Source of the DNA: Beta vulgaris subsp. vulgaris
Taxonomy: Eukaryota; Streptophyta; Magnoliopsida; Caryophyllales; Amaranthaceae
DNA: 64,000 bases
NCBI RefSeq assembly: GCF_026745355.1
Contig: NC_079204.1
Span: 55,310,633-55,374,632 of the forward strand
Reading direction: 5' to 3'
Under the pieces are notes generated by a model. It saw only the letters and a list, made by a program, of their open reading frames with translations, was not told where the DNA came from and searched no databases. This document shows positions 45,310 through 58,274 of the stretch, in pieces (positions within the stretch are counted from its first letter, which is position 1; the number at the start of each line of letters is the position of its first letter). A program made the translations under genes and the position numbers.

Positions 45310-45970
45310 TTTTCTTGGGATACAAGTTCCCATAGGTCAATAAGAAGAGTTATTGTATAATGACTCATTGGTACTTTTTTTAGGCGAACTTATCGTTGTT
45401 TTTTTTAGGCGAACTTATCGTTATTTTTTTAAGGGGTTACTCGTATATTTTTTCAGTGTAGACACTATAGCAAAAAGGAAAGATAGTACTCATAGTATGC
45501 CTTCTACACTTAACACTTTTATAAATTTTGTTGAAATTATTGGCTCTCATTGTACTCAGCAGCACCCTTTTTGACATAAAAGTTCATATAGTAAATTGGT
45601 GAGCTCATCGCCAACACAGATTTACCCATGTTGACACGAGTTTTTCGATTCATTGTCTCTCATCTCTGTTTGCATATACTTTGTTTAATTTATTCCCATT
45701 GAATCTTTATTTCTATCATTAGATAATCTAGTCTTTGATGTTCCAAGTCAATTCATGTCGTTAAGGCTAAAATTTACATAAACAAGCATCAACAATTGCT
45801 AACACAAGTTATGCATAAGAAACGTAGTTCTACATATTAAATAATCTTTAATTCTTCAAACAGTTGATGCTTCATCCAAGATCAACAACTAGATCTTCAC
45901 TGATTATTGAGCTAACATAAAATTGTATGACTTCTAATTATGTAAAACTAATTAATCAAAGATCAAATAT
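45310..45970. other. Intergenic, likely 3' flank of the hydrolase gene
   Basis: No coding exon is recognised. A direct repeat of TTTTTTTAGGCGAACTTATCG occurs near 45,376-45,420. The right end should hold the 3' UTR of the serine hydrolase, but no clear poly-A signal was fixed. Confidence 0.4.
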
Positions 45971-48900
45971 TTAGGCTTGCGATACTTCTACTTCGTCTTT
46001 CTGCATCTTCTCCATTAGAATATGCTCTTCTTTAACCTTACTTGTCTGGACCAACAGCTCCTCCACCCAATTGCGCAGCTGCTTGGATGCCGCCTCATCT
46101 GCTTCTCACACATCAGTTAAATTGAGACACTAGCGTTCTTGTTTGGTTGGCGGAAATAAATTTTGATACACATAAATTAATTTATAGCTAGAATTGTGAA
46201 GTTTCACCATAATATCTTGTTGATCTTCATGAATTTTTAATCACTATCCATCACTACTTTACAAATAATATTGAGTGGTAATGAAAATTCGTAAGGAAAA
46301 GCAACCTCTTTAATGACGAAGTTTTATTACCATCGGCGTAGTTATGACTATTGAGACTTTCTTTACAAAACTAGCATGTATAAATTCATTGATATTGCCG
46401 CCATTTATTAATGTCTGTGAAATTGATTGTGAAGAAGAATTGAACAATAATCTGCATAACTTTATATAAAACCATTCATTTCTAGCAAGTAATACGAGAC
46501 GAAGGAAGTATATGAATGAATTTCAAAAAGTTGGAGAATGATATATCTCCCAACATGCATTCGAAGGGTATACCTAGTCTTGGGACAGTGTGGCCTTGAG
46601 GGTGCCGTATAATCAGAGGATCCTGAAAAGTAGTGGCAAATTCTTCAGAGGGAAGTTTTAACCTATCTTTTTCTCCAATAAAGTGAACTGATTTAGCCTT
46701 GATGGATTCTTTGTATGCAACTTCACAAATGCTTGGAGTTCTAAATTTTGTTCCAGATATTGATATAAAGAATTTGAAGGGTGGATGGTCCTTCAAAACA
46801 TTCCCTTGTGATTGGTATCCTAATAAAAGCGCGGATAGTGTTGCTCCCTGATATCAAAAAATTTGTTAAAGTTATTTAGAAGTGACCGGGTATGCTTCAT
46901 CATTCATAAACATTTTATGTAAATGTAGCGTCCTATGTCCATCACGTATTAGACATAGACACGCATCATAATATATGCGTCGAAATTTGATCGATTAACC
47001 CTTTTTTTTTTTTGACAAGATCGACGTAATATTGATTAGACTAAAAGGGACTAGCCCCGACGAGAGATACACGTCTGCAATTTGAGCCATAAGCGTTTTG
47101 AGTTTAACAAGACTTTTGTGCTAAAACAACACTTATTTTTACCATTTAACAAGACTCTAAAACAACATTTGTCTACATATAGATTGAAAAAACACAAAAA
47201 GAAGTTGAAAATGTTACCTGAGAGAAGCCAAGGAGACCATCAAAGGGTCCCTTGGTGGTGATATATTCACACAAGTATGAGATGCACTCTTCCAAGTTAG
47301 TGTACTCCGTAAATTCCTTTCGAAGAGAAGAAGTTAATTAGCACTGTAATTCAAGGTCCGATAATACTAGTGGGCTTTGCCAAATTTCAACACTTATGGG
47401 CATTTTGGCATGGCCTAACACAATAATGTATACATGAACCTAAAATTTGATGTTTGTAATTGTAGCCATTGAATTTCTACAATTTTAGGTGCATTTTATT
47501 CACCGTGAAAAATTAAGTTTCATGTGTGATTATATTTAATTAGATCTGATCAGGTGAAAATTTAAGGTGAAAACAGGGCTGATCAAGTCCAATCGAATCT
47601 AGTTAAGTTCAATTTAGATAAGTTTAGGTGGAGAAACTCATCCTTCATTTTTTTCCCCTTCATCTTAAGAATGACTGCCAATTCATGTGCTTGAGAGACA
47701 TTCATTCTAAGGACTTTATAGAAAAGAAATATTTTAGATATATAAAGTTTGTAATTTGAGTTTATGGAGCATATATATACAAGTGGTGGATATCAACCCA
47801 CTATAATTTTTAATTTCAAATTTATATCTCTAACGGCACTTATATCTCTATTATATAAGGGAAGAGAAGGGGGACACAAAAATTGGTAAACCTTTTTATA
47901 TCTTTAAATAATAACATACAAATTCACCATCTTTTACCATTATACTCTCTTAATTAACAAAATATTTACATCATCCTTGATTTATTGGTTTTCAAAAAAC
48001 AGAAGAAAAATATACAATAAATTTTATGAACAATTTTTCTTATATACTATCACGCAATTGACCTTTTGTTTGTTTTCGCACGTATTGCGTGCAAGACTAG
48101 TAATTAATCAATTGCAACCACTAGTATCAATAAGAAACAAGGCCTCTTGTATGATATAAAATGCGGATTATATGTATGTCATCATCACACCTCTTTTATT
48201 AAACCAAAAACAAGCTACTATTTTATTTGTCCAAAATACCTTATTGTAGTAGTTGGCAAGAAATAAGCAGAAAATCAAGATACATGCATATAGTACTATA
48301 TAATTTTAAAATACCTTATCAAATTGGAACCATTCATAGTAAGGGGGTGGAAAGAATCCCTCAATGTCGGACTTGCCACCAGCAGGAAATATACCATCTG
48401 GAAAATCCTGTCAAATTAATTGGTTTAGTTTATAGTAGTTAGGCTAAAGACCCACCTCAAGTTTGTATCATTTTGATATGATAATAACATCTTGATTTTT
48501 GATAGTATATAATCCTAAGTCTGTAAACATTATAATCCCCCGTCTCAACCTCATTTCCATAAAATTTCAATGTTTGTAAATGATGGGCTACGCATAATTT
48601 TGTGCAATTTTTACCATATATTCGGATGGATCATGAACATGATATATTCAAAATTATTTTTTTTTTCTCACAGTTCATTTGGAATATCCAAATAAGAATA
48701 ATCACATAATATGGGTAACGCTCTAAATAAGTAAAAAATATCCCTAGATGTACCATGCACATAGTATACCCGGATTTTTTATTAAACACTCATATTTCTA
48801 TTTGAAGTGACAAAAGTATTCTTATATTGTATATTAATATTAACTTTCAAATTAGATTTCTAAGTATGTACGAATTGGACCGAGTTAATATAAATCAAAT

Positions 48901-49287
48901 TATCTACGAGTAAAACTCATCATTATTTTATATTATTTGTATTAATATATTATTACTTGATGATGATTATATAATAACAATAATATCTAAGAAGTAAATT
49001 AATATTACTATTTTAATAATTAGATTTATAATATAATAATATTTAGTAATAAAAATAATGATTGGATCGGACCGCGAAAATTGGATCATAAACCGTTTCG
49101 ACGCGATTTGATTGGTTTATGGGCTAAAAAACGTGGGTTTATTTGTTTTTTGACCGAAACCATGTTCCTCCTAATAATAATAGTAATAATAATGAGTAAA
49201 GCTATAATAAATAAAATAATATATAGAATTAATAATAATATTAATAATAATATAATAATAATACTTAATAGTAATGATATAAAAATA

Positions 49288-49321
<34 letters not shown>

Positions 49322-50180
49322 GTAATTAGTAAAATAAATTATACCAACATAATAATTATATTTAACGAAATGGTTATAAAAGAATGGAGCTGAACTAAAC
49401 TGAACTGAACTGAACTGAGCTGAACTGAAATGAAAATAAGTTGGGGAGAGCATGCCCTAATTGTATCATATATAATTAAAAGAAGTCATGGGTTCAAATC
49501 TTGTTGCAAGCTAATTTTACTTTTGTTATTGACATGACTTATCACTTGTGTACACATTGAACAATTCTAGTGGAGTAATAGATGTGCCACGTGGCGTGTA
49601 TACATTGCGTGGAGGTGCCATGTGGCGTGTATACATTTCACGCACGCCTTTTAATTTATTTGGGGGGTGAAATTTTTCATATATATAAAATGCTCACATT
49701 TATTTGATTGCCTCTACTAAATTCTTGTAAGAAACTTTTCTTATTAACTCAACGGCTGTTATTGTGAACTTGTGATTACGAATTCTAGATGATTGTCTTA
49801 AATTATAATCACATAAAATTTAGTGGTTCATAATGATTTTGGATTTAAAATTATTAATCTAAGATCATTCTCAACCTTTAGATTTTCATGATCGTATTAA
49901 CCACAAAAAATACATCCTTGTTACCATTGGATTAAATTCAACATTATTGTTGATGTAATTCAGCTCAAACTTCATCAGGATATTTAATTGTTCATGCCAG
50001 AAAATTATTTTTTTAATATTAATTTCAGTCTATTCACAGGAGGAAAAAAAAAATTACCAAATCGAAATTGCCAAAAATAGAAGGATCCCATTTGCTGATT
50101 TGCTTCTTGAGGAAACTCCCACTTGTTCTAAATCCATGCAGGCACAAAATCTTCATCTTCTTCCCCTCAAAACTTCCCAT
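45971..50180 (-). CDS. FSH1/OVCA2-type alpha/beta serine hydrolase
   Basis: Exons on the minus strand: 50,180-50,058; 48,407-48,315; 47,316-47,218; 46,847-46,574; 46,098-45,971. GT/AG junctions hold throughout, giving 717 nt, 238 aa. Exon 1 begins MGSFEGKKMKILCLHGFRTS (the oxyanion-hole LHGF). Exon 2 has PPPYYEWFQF. The nucleophile motif G-F-S-Q-G spans the exon 3/4 junction. Exon 4 has SVHFIGEKDRL with the expected acid and HPQGHTVPRL with the catalytic His. The tail is acidic (VEEL...KDEVEVSQA). Plant relatives (At4g24380/At5g65400 type) are annotated as esterases of the FSH1 family; substrate is unknown. Intron 1 carries a Tourist-like copy and intron 2 a Helitron. Confidence 0.88.
47845..48100 (+). 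mobile_element. Short Helitron in hydrolase intron 2
   Basis: 256 bp. It starts TCTCTATTATATAAGGG after A and ends GCACGTATTGCGTGC, AAGACTAG before T. The 3' hairpin and the A|T target fit Helitrons. It is in antisense orientation to the host gene. Confidence 0.7.
48922..49457. mobile_element. Second copy of the AAT-rich Tourist-like family, in hydrolase intron 1
   Basis: It matches 20,191-20,765: the block GATTGGATCGGACCGCGA, a GACGCGATTTGATTGG block, (AAT)n runs, then ACTGAACTGA repeats and GTTGGGGAGAGC at the right end, followed by TAA. The left terminal repeat was not found, so the copy is truncated or its left end has diverged. Confidence 0.65.
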
Positions 50181-50670
50181 TTTTCTTTGAATTTCCTTAC
50201 TCACTCTTAAGATTAATATAACTCAGTTTCTAAAGGTTATTTTTTTTTTTTGCAGAATAGCATAATATGTTTCCATCTTTTGTACTAGTACTATTGTGCA
50301 CCTACCACCCCAAATTTATTAGGGGCCAACTACCTCCTTAGAGTTAGCTTCTGAATTTTCTCACTTCAAGTGAATGGCTTCCAGCTAACTTTCGTTGCTA
50401 GAAATTTTTTGACCAATTTGTAGTTACAACAGTTTATTTATTTATCTATATTAATTAGATTTGTCTCATTTAGGATTTGTTCGGCAAAAGTAGTTTTTAT
50501 GGTGATTGTCAGTTGTCACTGTTATTCATAAATTTGATAGAAGTGAAAATGGGTCTAAGCAATCCAATAAGGAGGAGGAGAGTTTGGTCCACATACAAGG
50601 CTAAACAAGGTTTCATATTAAAACCAATTAGCAATAATAGGAGTAGCTCCTCTAACTTATATTATGGTAC
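50181..50670. other. Upstream region of the hydrolase gene
   Basis: No coding exon. This should include the promoter and 5' UTR of the minus-strand hydrolase. No convincing TATA box was fixed. Confidence 0.35.
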
Positions 50671-51370
50671 TTTTTTTTGGTTAACTGGAACGATATATAA
50701 ATAGGTTAAAGTTAAGCTAGTGAAGCTAGCAAAGGGATTTATGATCCCATCATTACAAGATAAGCATAACTGTTCAAAAGTAATATTCTCGGCCTTAATG
50801 CCTAATTTCACCCATGGGGCGGCTACACAAAATCGGCGGAAAACTCCCACCTCCCCACTTCCTTTGCGACTTGTTTTTGCTAAGATGTCAGCCTCATGCA
50901 CTTGGTCCGAGCCACTTTTATTTCCAGCTTGATGTGACCCTCTCTCTGTAATAGTTGCCTGCAAACATTAGTATGATTATCATACCGATCTCTTATCCTT
51001 GTACTTCCATTTATAAAATCCACTGGTATCAAAGAATCCGACAAAACAATGCAATTCTTGCAATGATTCGCTTCAATCCATAACAACGTTTCATATATGG
51101 CAAGGATTTCTGCAAGGTTGGCATCATTACACACCAAATTACCACAAAAACCTCTCACCCATTGGCCCGATTTACTCTTACAAATTGCTCATACTCTTGC
51201 ATGAAGGTTAGTAGTACAACAGGAGGCATCCACTAATATAGTAAAATCATGGGTTAAGCCGTTAAGGAGATTGAGGTGGTTGTTGGAGATTGGGGTTTGA
51301 GGATAAGATAGGTTTTGAGCAAGCATATTTTGTGACAAGGAATAAGCTAAGACTGACTGATGCCGGAAGC
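50671..51370 (-). mobile_element. 5'-truncated LINE with target duplication
   Basis: The 12-bp repeat ATATTATGGTAC flanks it (50,659-50,670, 51,371-51,382), with the T-run (poly-A of the minus strand) at 50,671-50,678. It contains only the C-terminal RNase H-like end of a LINE ORF2. Confidence 0.85.
50700..51250 (-). pseudogene. RNase H-like domain of LINE ORF2, broken
   Basis: The text LVDASC (first Asp), then WVRGFCGNL, LAEILAIYETLLWIE (catalytic Glu) and IVLSDS (Asp) is the RVT_3/RNase H-like domain common at the end of plant LINE ORF2 proteins. One stop lies near 51,196 and a frameshift near 50,940-50,960, after which HEADILAKTSRKG continues in another frame. Confidence 0.75.
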
Positions 51371-51382
51371 ATATTATGGTAC

Positions 51383-52021
51383 TTTCTCTCCTCTTTTTCC
51401 AATGTGGGGCAACTCACATGTGCACAACATATATGGGGTTCAACGGTTATTGCTACTTTTTTTTAACTAGCGGTTCGCAATTATAAATTAACTATTAGAG
51501 CTTAGCTATTGTAGGCATGAGAAATCGCACTGTCTACACGTTGTGAGCAAGTATTATTAGCCGTCCAAGTAAGCACCGTTTTGCCTTCTTTGCTTGCTTG
51601 CACTCTAAGTAACCATGAACGTGAGGGAATTCCAAGCAAGCCATGCACGAGCTTACAACTTTACATCAATGACAATTTATATGATTCGAGACTATTAAAG
51701 TTTGATGTAGTATGTAATAGGTAATTGTCTTAAAATCATATGAAGTCTATGTAGCTATTGCAGCCAAATCAATTGATTAGATGCTGACTCCAATATAGAT
51801 TATTATAAAAGTATAATAGAGGAGGAAGGCATAAGTTAGAAAGACCACCTAACTTTAATTTGATTGAAGATAAGTTATTTTGATCCACAAAAAGTTGGTG
51901 ATTATTCAATCGCCATGCCATAATTTTATTTGGTTGCTATAGGAAATATACACCAATCACGCACAATACGTACCAAAACATAGAACAACTCTCCATAATT
52001 GACCCACCTAATTAAGCATAT
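51383..52021. other. Intergenic DNA, nothing recognised
   Basis: No gene, tRNA or repeat end found on either strand. Confidence 0.35.
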
Positions 52022-52030
52022 TAAATTTTT

Positions 52031-52373
52031 GGAAAAATTCACAAGAAAGAGCTTAACTATTACCCATTTTCTTTTATAAGTCTCTATTATAGATTATTCC
52101 TTACAGGTCTCAAGTTTACTATCTTGTGATTTTCATGCATAGATACTGATCGAGTTACCTATAAATGATTTAGAAAGTAAGATTTTAAAATGTTTACCAT
52201 CTCCGAACACTTTCAACAAGTGACAAAGACTTATAAAATGGGTCAACATTTAAAAATCTTACCTTTTAAACCGTTTATAAGTAATTTAGGACTTGTAAAA
52301 ATCACAATATGGTAAACTTGGGACCTATAAAAGAAAATAGGTAATAGTTGGGCCCCCTCTTGTGAATTTCTCC
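52031..52373. mobile_element. Fold-back Mutator-like MITE
   Basis: A 343-bp block made almost entirely of two inverted arms: left GGAAAAATTCACAAGA, right reversed GGAGAAATTCACAAGA, with matches continuing for about 150 bp per arm. The 9-bp duplication TAAATTTTT stands on both sides (52,022-52,030, 52,374-52,382). The transcript would form a near-complete hairpin. Confidence 0.7.
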
Positions 52374-52479
52374 TAAATTTTTTCGAAAAACAATTGTAAA
52401 AAACTACCTAATAATATTAATATCTTGAGAAAAGCCACCTAATAACAGAAATATTTTAACAACTACCCCCTTATTAGAC

Positions 52480-52985
52480 AAATTTTATTGTAAAAATCTA
52501 CCTTTTGTTGTTATTATGAAAGTTGACTAAATTTTTCGTCATTGACCAAGCACATGACATTAAAAGATCCCTAATTTCCCCAATTTCTCACGTTTTCACT
52601 CTTCTCCCTATCTTTTTTTTTCGGGCTCTCCTCCCTTTCTTTTACTCTCTTCCCTTGCACCTTTTTCTCAGTTCAGCCACATTAATTCATACCCATCTAT
52701 GAAGTAGGGTACGAAAAATTTAACCATCATGAGACACAAATAAATCCAGAATTATTACTTTTCAGTTCAGTAAGAGCCAAATCCAGCAAGTGTAAACCAG
52801 AAAAAGGTTTGACGAAGAGAAAAAAAAGGGAGAGAAATAGCACGTGAGAAATTGAGAAAATTGGGGATTTTAAAAGTCACGTGATTGACACATGCTCGGT
52901 CAATGTTGGAAAATTTAGTCAAACTTCATAATTCCGCAAAAAGTAGGTTTTTACTGATGACAAAAACAAATTGTCTCCCATAGCA
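52480..52985. repeat. Second fold-back element
   Basis: Left text GTAAAAATCTACCTTTTG and the block GTTGACTAAATTTTTC (about 52,520) return in reverse at about 52,950-52,905. CCAATTTCTCACG near 52,580 pairs with CGTGAGAAATTGAG near 52,842. The arms are about 110-130 bp around a pyrimidine/purine core. Exact ends and duplication were not fixed. Confidence 0.55.
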
Positions 52986-53268
52986 AAAGTTTCTATCTCG
53001 ATTACATTAAAAAAAAAAAGAACTTCGATTATTATTGTATGAAAATTCTAAGAGCTCTAATTGTTTTCGGTTGATAGACGAACTAGTTAATTAATAATAT
53101 TTTGAAAAAATTGACAATGGGGGTCCTAACTATGGACCATTATTTTTTCCAGTTTTTTCACCATATACCCCTGATAAAAAAAATTGCACCTTATACCTCT
53201 ACAAGTTTCCGAACATATATCCCCAATTAAAAACCCACAAGATGCTTTTAATGACTGATGATCATTTA

Positions 53269-53609
53269 GGCTCCGTTTGGTAGGGCGTAAAATATTTTCA
53301 GTGTAAAATGATTTTCATGGAAAACAATTTACAATGGAAAACACAATTCCAAAATTAGTTTTCCGTTGTTTGGTTCGATGTAAGAAAAATGATGAAATGA
53401 AAGGGAAAGTAAGGAGGTAGTGTGTATAAGAGAGATACGGAAAATAGTTTTCCCTTCATTTTGAAAGGAAAATGGTTTTCCATCATTGGGAAAGTATTTA
53501 CCCCAAGGGAAAATGGTTTTACACTCTTTTGCCGACCAAACAATGTAAAACTGAAAATAGAAGAAAACAGTTTTCCGAGAAAACGTTTTACGCCCTACCA
53601 AACGGAGCC
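53269..53609. mobile_element. Tourist MITE with long terminal repeats
   Basis: 341 bp between TTA duplications (53,266-53,268, 53,610-53,612). The ends are GGCTCCGTTTGGTAGGGCG and its exact reverse complement. GGCTCCGTTTGG is a common plant Tourist end. Confidence 0.9.
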
Positions 53610-53709
53610 TTAGTCATTAACCGAGAAGATCCCGTCACTAGTCCCCACTCCCAAGTCGTCTTCCATCCCATCTTCTCTCTCCTCTGTAGATGATAATAAC
53701 AACCCTCTC

Positions 53710-53745
53710 TCCTCCTCCTCCTCCTCCTCCTCCTCCTCCTCCTCT
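53710..53745 (+). repeat. (CTC)n microsatellite
   Basis: About twelve CTC units in pyrimidine-rich DNA. Confidence 0.9.
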
Positions 53746-55060
53746 TCCTTCGATCTATCCCATATTTTCTCTCTTCTTCTTACCGCCTTTTTCCTCCACC
53801 CACTTTTCATCTGTTGAAACAAACAACAAGCTCGAGTGATTTGGGTTGATGAATTGAAATAGGGTTGGTTTTGTGTGTCGGTATGACTATTTGAGAGGTT
53901 GCGATGATTTATGACGGTAGTTTTGTGTGGGGTGATGCTGATATTGGTGGGGGAGGCGCTGATTTCGAAGAGTTGTTTTACGTCGGGGGAAGGGGATGGG
54001 GTACTGTTCCGATGGTAGGGGTTAGAAGGAATGGTGTGGGGGGCTGGTAGACAGGAGGGGCTGGTCTTGGGGGTGGAGGGCTGGTAGAAGGGAAGAATTA
54101 GCCTTGACTCTTAAGGGTGGAGGTTAGTGGTTTAGTTTTTTTTTTTGTTATTTTAAAGTGAGTTTATAATTAAAATTAATAAATTTAGTGTTTGATTATG
54201 AATAGTTTAGAAACATATGTATTAAATTATTTTTTAGTTGCAAAATTAAGGCATAAAACCTGTATTTGCAGGTTACCAACAAGTAATGACATGTTTTGAG
54301 TAGACGTACCTTAAAGGTGGGATTATTCTCAAAATTTCTAAAGATGACTATTTTGAGCAGATCACCAAAAGGTGGGATTATTCCCATCAATTAATCCTAA
54401 TTCTAATTAGTCAATTATAATTGATTTTTATATCAAAAGTAGAATTGTTGCAATAGATGTAAAACTACCTGCAATAATAATTATTGTAATAGAAAAAGAA
54501 CGAATGAAATATAAAGAAAGAAAAAGAGGGACTCATTTGATGAAGAGAAAGAGAAATAAGAACCAAATACAACAACATCTAATTTATTCTGAAATGACTT
54601 AAAATGATAAACATTTCACTCATTTTAGAAAGGATGAAGTATATAACTAACAACCAAACGGACTATTATAAATATTGGGATTTTGTTGTCAAGTGACAAG
54701 TTTTGAAGTAGATGCGTTTCCCTACGACACAGTTTTATGATTTTCCAAACAGGAAGGTACCAATGGCCCCACTTTCACCATCCACAAAAAAATAAAATTA
54801 TTTCATTTTTTTATGATTTTAAAAAGAGAATCTGATTCTCTAACGTCTATAAATCTGAATTGTAGAGCAACACATCATTTCAAATAATTTAATGAACAAA
54901 TTAACAATTCAAAAATGAAAATTATGCCAAAAAATAAGTAAAAAAAATTGTCTTTTTCAACGTTATATGGCCCCTCATGTTTTCATCTATTTATTCATCT
55001 ACCCTTTAATTTCTTCTAATTTCTCTGATTTCTTTCTTTTTCCACAAAAAAAAAAGAATT
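53746..55060. other. Intergenic and presumed UBC22 promoter
   Basis: No exon recognised. 53,900-54,110 is G-rich and could encode short peptides but has no domain or splice logic. 55,055-55,140 is a CT-rich leader-like stretch just before the proposed 5'-UTR exon. Confidence 0.4.
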
Positions 55061-55069
55061 AATTAACTC

Positions 55070-55167
55070 TCTCTTTCTCTCTCTAATTTCATACATAAAT
55101 TTAGTGAAATACTCTCAATCTTTGCTTTGCCCTTCTTTCTCTCTCCTGACTGTGCACTTCAGATAAG
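55070..55167 (+). other. Proposed 5'-UTR exon 1 of the UBC22-like gene
   Basis: A pyrimidine-rich leader ending CACTTCAGATAAG before GTGAAT, a good donor. It would splice over a 2997-bp intron to the acceptor TTTTATGCAG before 58,165. The start is a guess; the donor is moderately supported. Confidence 0.45.
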
Positions 55168-55749
55168 GTGAATTTATATGTAACTTTTTGTTGGTCAAAT
55201 TTTTCTTTAAGATTTCTTCTTAATTAGATTTTTGACATAAATTAATCCGAATTTTCATCTGGGTTTTTCTCAATTGTTTGATTGATTTGTAGTTCTATTG
55301 ATTCTTGCAAAGTTGTAGTGAAAAATGTTCATAGTGATGCTAAAAGTTCGATTCTTTTTGGATTCTTTGATTGCATTGTTCTGTTTTTTTCAATCAATTG
55401 GTTGTTTGAGTGAAAAAGGTACAATCTTTTTATTCTTGTGAATTAGGGTTTTTGGGTTATGATTTCATTTCAATTTGGGCTCATTTTGATGTATTTTGAA
55501 TTGGGATTTTTGGGGTTTTCTGCAAATTCTTTGTGGATTATTGTTCTATCTAATTTACTTTCGTTACTTTCTAGGGTAGTTTTTTTATATTTTTTTAATC
55601 TCTTTCCGTTTGGAATCCAATAAAGCTAGCATCTATTGTTAATATTTGGTTGAGGGTAGGAGAGATTTTCTTCTTCTTTTTGACTTACTTGATGATGTAA
55701 AGAATGTGCAAATTCAATGATTGATCATCTGTCTTTTGGGGAAATAATT

Positions 55750-55995
55750 TGATTTGGGAACTGAATGTTTTGCTTTTACTGAAGCTTTTTATTCAGTAGA
55801 ACAAGAAGCTTGTCATATTGGTGTATGTAAATAAGATTACAGTTAAGAGGGTCCAATTTAGTGTTGATTTAGGAAATGAATGTTTTGATTTTACTCAAGC
55901 TTCTTATTCAGTAGAATAAGAAGCTTTTCATATTGGTGTATGTAAATAAGATTACAGTTAAGAGGGTCCATTTTTAGAGTTGATTTTGGAACTTT
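55750..55995 (+). repeat. 115-bp tandem duplication in the leader intron
   Basis: GAATGTTTTGMTTTTACT recurs at 55,763 and 55,878. Both copies run through GTATGTAAATAAGATTACAG to GAGGGTCCA. Confidence 0.8.
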
Positions 55996-58274
55996 TGGTT
56001 AAGTTTTCTGCACTTGGAAGATTATGAAGGCAGTTCCCAATATCTCAGGATTAGCTTATTTGAAATCCCAAGTATGGAATTTGTTATTCCTCTGAGTTAC
56101 ACAGATATTGACAAAAGTTTGGTTGACATTTTAATTCATGGGTAGTCTAATTTTCTAGAAAGTTAGAAATAAAGAATTTGTTTGGTTGACATGTGTGTAA
56201 GAAGTGGAACTTCCTAGGAATTTCTATCTCCCACTAATTAGGGGAAGTTGTTTATGTGGACCCCCTAGGTAAGTAGAACAAAAGATCAGTTGTCCATGGA
56301 GAGACCCCGTCCTACCTTGCAATTTGAACTACAGGGGTCGCTTGATAGTATGTAAATAAAAAGGACTACGTAAAGATAAATAGCGAGGCAGTCTTATGGT
56401 AATACCACCTTATTTGAGAATATCCACGAAAATGTTGACTTGATAGCTTGAAGGCGTAATATTGAAGTTTTAAACTATAATTTTTTTCTTTTGATAGTAA
56501 TTAGTTATCTGTTATTTTTGGATGTTGTGAGATTGTTATATTTATGTGTATTGCTTCTAAACTATAATACTTTTGGTAATAACTAATTATCTGTTGTCTT
56601 CAGGTGTTGTGAGACTGTTATCTTTATGCGTATTGCTAGTCTATAGTGCTTCTCTTTTACTCTTCTCTTTATCTTTTTCCAATGTTTTTGAGGATTTATT
56701 TAACCTTTTATTGTTGTAATTGGGGGAAGGGGTTGTTGATTTGCGCATGATTATGATAGATATAGTTAATGTTGTGGATTATTATGGAGTACTTCTATCG
56801 TCTTTTGAAGATTGAACGCCTGAAATTTTATAGGTTGAAAAGCTGTTGCAGTGAACTGTAGCATACTTAGACTAATTGTTTTCAGCTTAAAATTATTTTC
56901 GAGACTAAATAGGTTCAACCAAGTTTCACCAAGCTTAGATAAGTGATTTTATGGTGAATAGAGCACACTGTTGATGGCTAATCCATCTTCATGTATCATT
57001 CAACACTTACCAAACGGGAAAAATTGTATGATAGCCACCTGCTGAGGGACAGCATAAGGACTACTCTGCATTTTCCTGTGTGGGGCTCTTGTAGCAGGCT
57101 GTGTAATATATATTTATTGCTGATTTTACATCTGGGTTAAGGGTTGCTTACTTATTCTAATAACTTAAAGTTGATTGTAAGTTTGTAACTATGTTGTGAG
57201 CATGAGCGATCTTCTTGAACATTTCTTTGATAGGAAGTAGTGTGATTTATTCTTGTCGTTCCCATGGGAAGGAGTTTGTAGGAAAGTAATAGAATTGAAT
57301 CTAATGTTTAGGACTTTATTGCAAGGCAGAAGCGGTTGTTTGGTTCATTTAGGAACTTAGTCCCTAGCTCCTGCAGAAAGTTGTACTTTTAAGAAACTTA
57401 TTGCTGCATACACTTCCTAGGCAATGGCTTCACGTGTTAAGTTTACATTAGGGAATTTGCACTTTTTAGGGGAAGGAAGTCACTTGCCATGTGCTTTAGA
57501 AATTTCCACTTGCTAAAGAAAGTCACAGCCTCACCCTTTACTTATAATTCGTCATGTCTGTCTTCTATCTAATTATAGTTAAAAAAACCTATGTGGCACG
57601 GGAACGGCTGGTAGATGGACTGTAGAAACTGAGAAGGTTTAGCATCCATACATTACAAGCTTCATTGGCTTGATATCGGCTCAGATTGTGGAAACTAAAA
57701 TGTCCCTGAAACCGAGAAACCTCGTGTTCCTGAGGTTTTTGTGCTTCATAGAACCAAACAACTCAAAAGAGTATTGAAGTTTTGTGCTTCCAATTTTATG
57801 GGAAGTATAGCTTGTAAATTTTTATGCCTACCAGTCAAGTACTATAATTCTTTAATAATAATCGGCTGAGGAGACTTCAAACTGTTTTAGTCCATAAAGT
57901 AGATGCTATATATTGGAAGGTTGTTAAGCTAGTTATAGCAAATATAAGAAGACCTTAACTGTCTGGCATCTGTATTGTCTCAAATACTGCATTGATGTAG
58001 CATATCTATGTATGAGTGACAATAATCTAGGAGGGTGTTGTGAGCTCTGTTACCAAACATACTGGTAGTTTATTTGTTTTGAGTTATATGAAACATTATC
58101 ACACATGTGAATTTGTTTAGTTCTTGGATAAGGAAGACAATCTTAACTTGCGGCTTTTATGCAGATCAATAACCCTGCTCGGAGCCCCTCACCTCTGCAA
58201 TAGTGGTTGTAGGAGCTCTAAAGAGTCAGGAGAAAGCTATATATCAAAGCAACTTGTCAAATTAATTTGCGTCT

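Noticed and set aside
53880..54110. Gly-rich frame upstream of the UBC22-like gene
   Set aside because: Short, no domain, no plausible splice partners.
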